Translations under genes and position numbers: made by a program
Source of the DNA: Aquibium pacificus
Lineage (GTDB): Bacteria > Pseudomonadota > Alphaproteobacteria > Rhizobiales > Rhizobiaceae
DNA length: 64,000 nt
Assembly (NCBI RefSeq): GCF_040839445.1
Contig: NZ_JBDPGJ010000008.1
Span: 124,001 to 188,000, forward strand
Direction of reading: 5' to 3'
Shown here: positions 63,029 to 64,000 of the stretch, in pieces
Position numbering within the stretch: the stretch's first letter is position 1
Layout of the letters: each line of letters begins with the position of its first letter
Notes under the pieces: model-generated
The model's database searches: none
Seen by the model: only the letters and a program-made list of their open reading frames with translations
Told to the model about the DNA's origin: nothing

Positions 63029-63904
63029 TTGCCGCAAGCAAAGCTTTCGATCACCGCGCCTCGCGCGGACGCACGGCGCATCTATGCCCTTCTCGAACGC
63101 GAATTCGAGGAGAACGGCTACCCGGTCGGGATCACCGATCTCGACGAGGCGCGGGGCATCGAACTCGTGGAACTCTATGTCGAGGGAGACGGCGCGGCAG
63201 AAAGGGAGCGCGCCGACTACGTGCTCGGCGAAAACGGCGTCTCGGTAATCGTGGAGGTCGAACCCCTGCCCGACGTCGACTGGGTGACGAGGTCGCTCGA
63301 AGGGCTGAAGCCGGTGCGCGCCGGGCGTTTCCTCGTGCACGGCAGCCATGACCGCGACAAGATCAGAGCCAACGACCTTGCCATCGAGATCGAGGCGGGG
63401 CTGGCGTTCGGCACGGGTCATCATGGAACCACGGCGGGATGTCTGGAGACGATCGAGCGCGTCGCGCGGCGGGAGCGTCCGCGCAACGCGCTGGACCTCG
63501 GCGCTGGAAGCGCGGTGCTGGCGATCGGGATTGCAAAACTCGCCCGAATCCCGGTGCTCGCAACCGACATCGATCCCGTCGCGGTCGAGGTCGCACGCGA
63601 GAACATCCGCGCCAATGGCGTCGCGTCCTTCGCCGACGCGGTCACAGCGACGGGTTTTTCCCATCGCGCAATCGCCGCGCGCGCGCCCTACGACCTGATC
63701 GTCGCCAACATTCTCGCGCGGCCGCTGATGAGCCTCGCCCCCGAGATGGCGAGACAGCTGGCGCCGGGCGGATCGCTGATCCTGTCGGGCATCCTGACGC
63801 GCCAGCGCCGCGCGGTCCTAGCCGCGTATGCCGGGCAGAGGTTCCGCCATGTCCGCACGCTGGTGAAGGGCGAGTGGGTGACGATTCACCTGAAGCGCGG
63901 GTGA
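63029..63904 (+). CDS. prmA: Ribosomal protein L11 methyltransferase PrmA
   Basis: SAM-dependent methyltransferase of 291 residues that trimethylates ribosomal protein L11. The N-terminal L11-binding domain covers about residues 1-100. The SAM domain has motif GLAFGTGHHGTTAGCLE, motif I NALDLGAGSAVLAIGIA (a small variation on the usual DLGxGxG) and the NILARPLMSLAPE active-site loop. The start is a TTG at 63029 with no clear alternative. The gene is the last one complete in the window; a terminator lies 19 bases beyond it. Confidence 0.94.
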   Translation: MPQAKLSITAPRADARRIYALLEREFEENGYPVGITDLDEARGIELVELYVEGDGAAERERADYVLGENGVSVIVEVEPLPDVDWVTRSLEGLKPVRAGRFLVHGSHDRDKIRANDLAIEIEAGLAFGTGHHGTTAGCLETIERVARRERPRNALDLGAGSAVLAIGIAKLARIPVLATDIDPVAVEVARENIRANGVASFADAVTATGFSHRAIAARAPYDLIVANILARPLMSLAPEMARQLAPGGSLILSGILTRQRRAVLAAYAGQRFRHVRTLVKGEWVTIHLKRG

Positions 63905-63922
63905 CCATGGAACCAATGAAAA

Positions 63923-63948
63923 AGGCGGCTCCCCGGAGGAAACCGCCT
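63923..63948 (-). terminator. Intrinsic terminator between prmA and a convergent gene
   Basis: AGGCGG and CCGCCT (63923-63928 and 63943-63948) form a stem with a 14-base loop; on the minus strand it is followed by TTTTT. It probably terminates a gene entering from the right on the minus strand, whose stop may be the TGA at 63994-63992. It may also stop prmA transcription, though its plus-strand T-tail is weak. Confidence 0.7.
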
Positions 63949-64000
63949 CTTCGTCAGCAGCGGGCTCGCCCCGAGGCCCGCGCGCGAAAACTCAGAACAT

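Noticed and set aside
1..64000. tRNA, rRNA, CRISPR arrays, phage or plasmid replication genes
   Set aside because: I looked for their characteristic sequences and repeats by eye and saw none. A covariance-model scan would be needed to exclude small RNAs.

Overview
The window looks like a chromosomal segment of an alphaproteobacterium of the order Hyphomicrobiales (Rhizobiales), most like the Phyllobacteriaceae (Mesorhizobium, Aquamicrobium, Nitratireductor and relatives). Supporting signs are the high GC content with strong third-position bias, a PleC/DivJ-class kinase preceded by a CtrA-type half-site, an alphaproteobacterial SOS box (GTTC-N7-GTTC) upstream of ssb, a DUF1289 / retropepsin-like protease pair, and mosaic repetitive palindromes typical of rhizobial genomes. 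I saw no rRNA, tRNA, CRISPR array, intact transposase or phage module.

Layout. 0.2-4.8 kb: molybdenum cofactor genes (moaA, mobB) with two transporters between them. 5.0-7.4 kb: a basic amino acid ABC importer (binding protein and two permeases) with no ATPase gene beside it. 7.5-11.4 kb: housekeeping and repair genes (beta-hydroxyacid dehydrogenase, AlkD-like protein, Lrp regulator, uracil-DNA glycosylase-like protein, GST). 11.6-19.2 kb: membrane histidine kinase, cobT, DUF1289 protein, aspartic protease, TauE/SafE exporter, chemoreceptor, dusA.

19.2-39.1 kb is an accessory region with lower, patchier GC. It opens with debris of SDR genes and carries small detoxification and metabolism enzymes (SDR, GST, VOC, SRPBCC, DHFR-like and flavin enzymes), each near a regulator (GlxA-type AraC, ECF42-type sigma factor, TetR, HxlR). 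Two regulatory networks can be read from the DNA. First, an ECF42-type sigma factor lies in an operon with its DGPF/YCII partner. Four promoters with TGTCG(G/T)-N17-CGTC precede that operon, a DoxX gene, a dead DHFR-family gene and a pair of SRPBCC genes. Second, a 35-bp inverted-repeat site occurs three times with identical geometry: at the start of the GlxA-type regulator gene, upstream of a VOC gene and upstream of a two-gene flavoenzyme operon.

39.3-45.2 kb: an RND efflux operon with a DUF2892 membrane protein, beside a sulfide:quinone oxidoreductase gene that has an FNR/FixK-type box; this suggests sulfide or reactive-sulfur handling. 45.3-64.0 kb: MarC and MFS membrane proteins, two UvrD-family helicases, ssb, cell-envelope proteins (L,D-transpeptidase, OmpA-like lipoprotein), a hexapeptide acyltransferase, CreA, a SCO-type copper chaperone and prmA. 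The second helicase gene carries two in-frame insertions of mosaic palindromic repeats, and a neighbouring VOC gene ends inside another repeat. Several genes below about 60 codons are also described: a His-rich 57-residue protein, a 37-residue membrane protein and a 47-residue protein ahead of the SCO gene.
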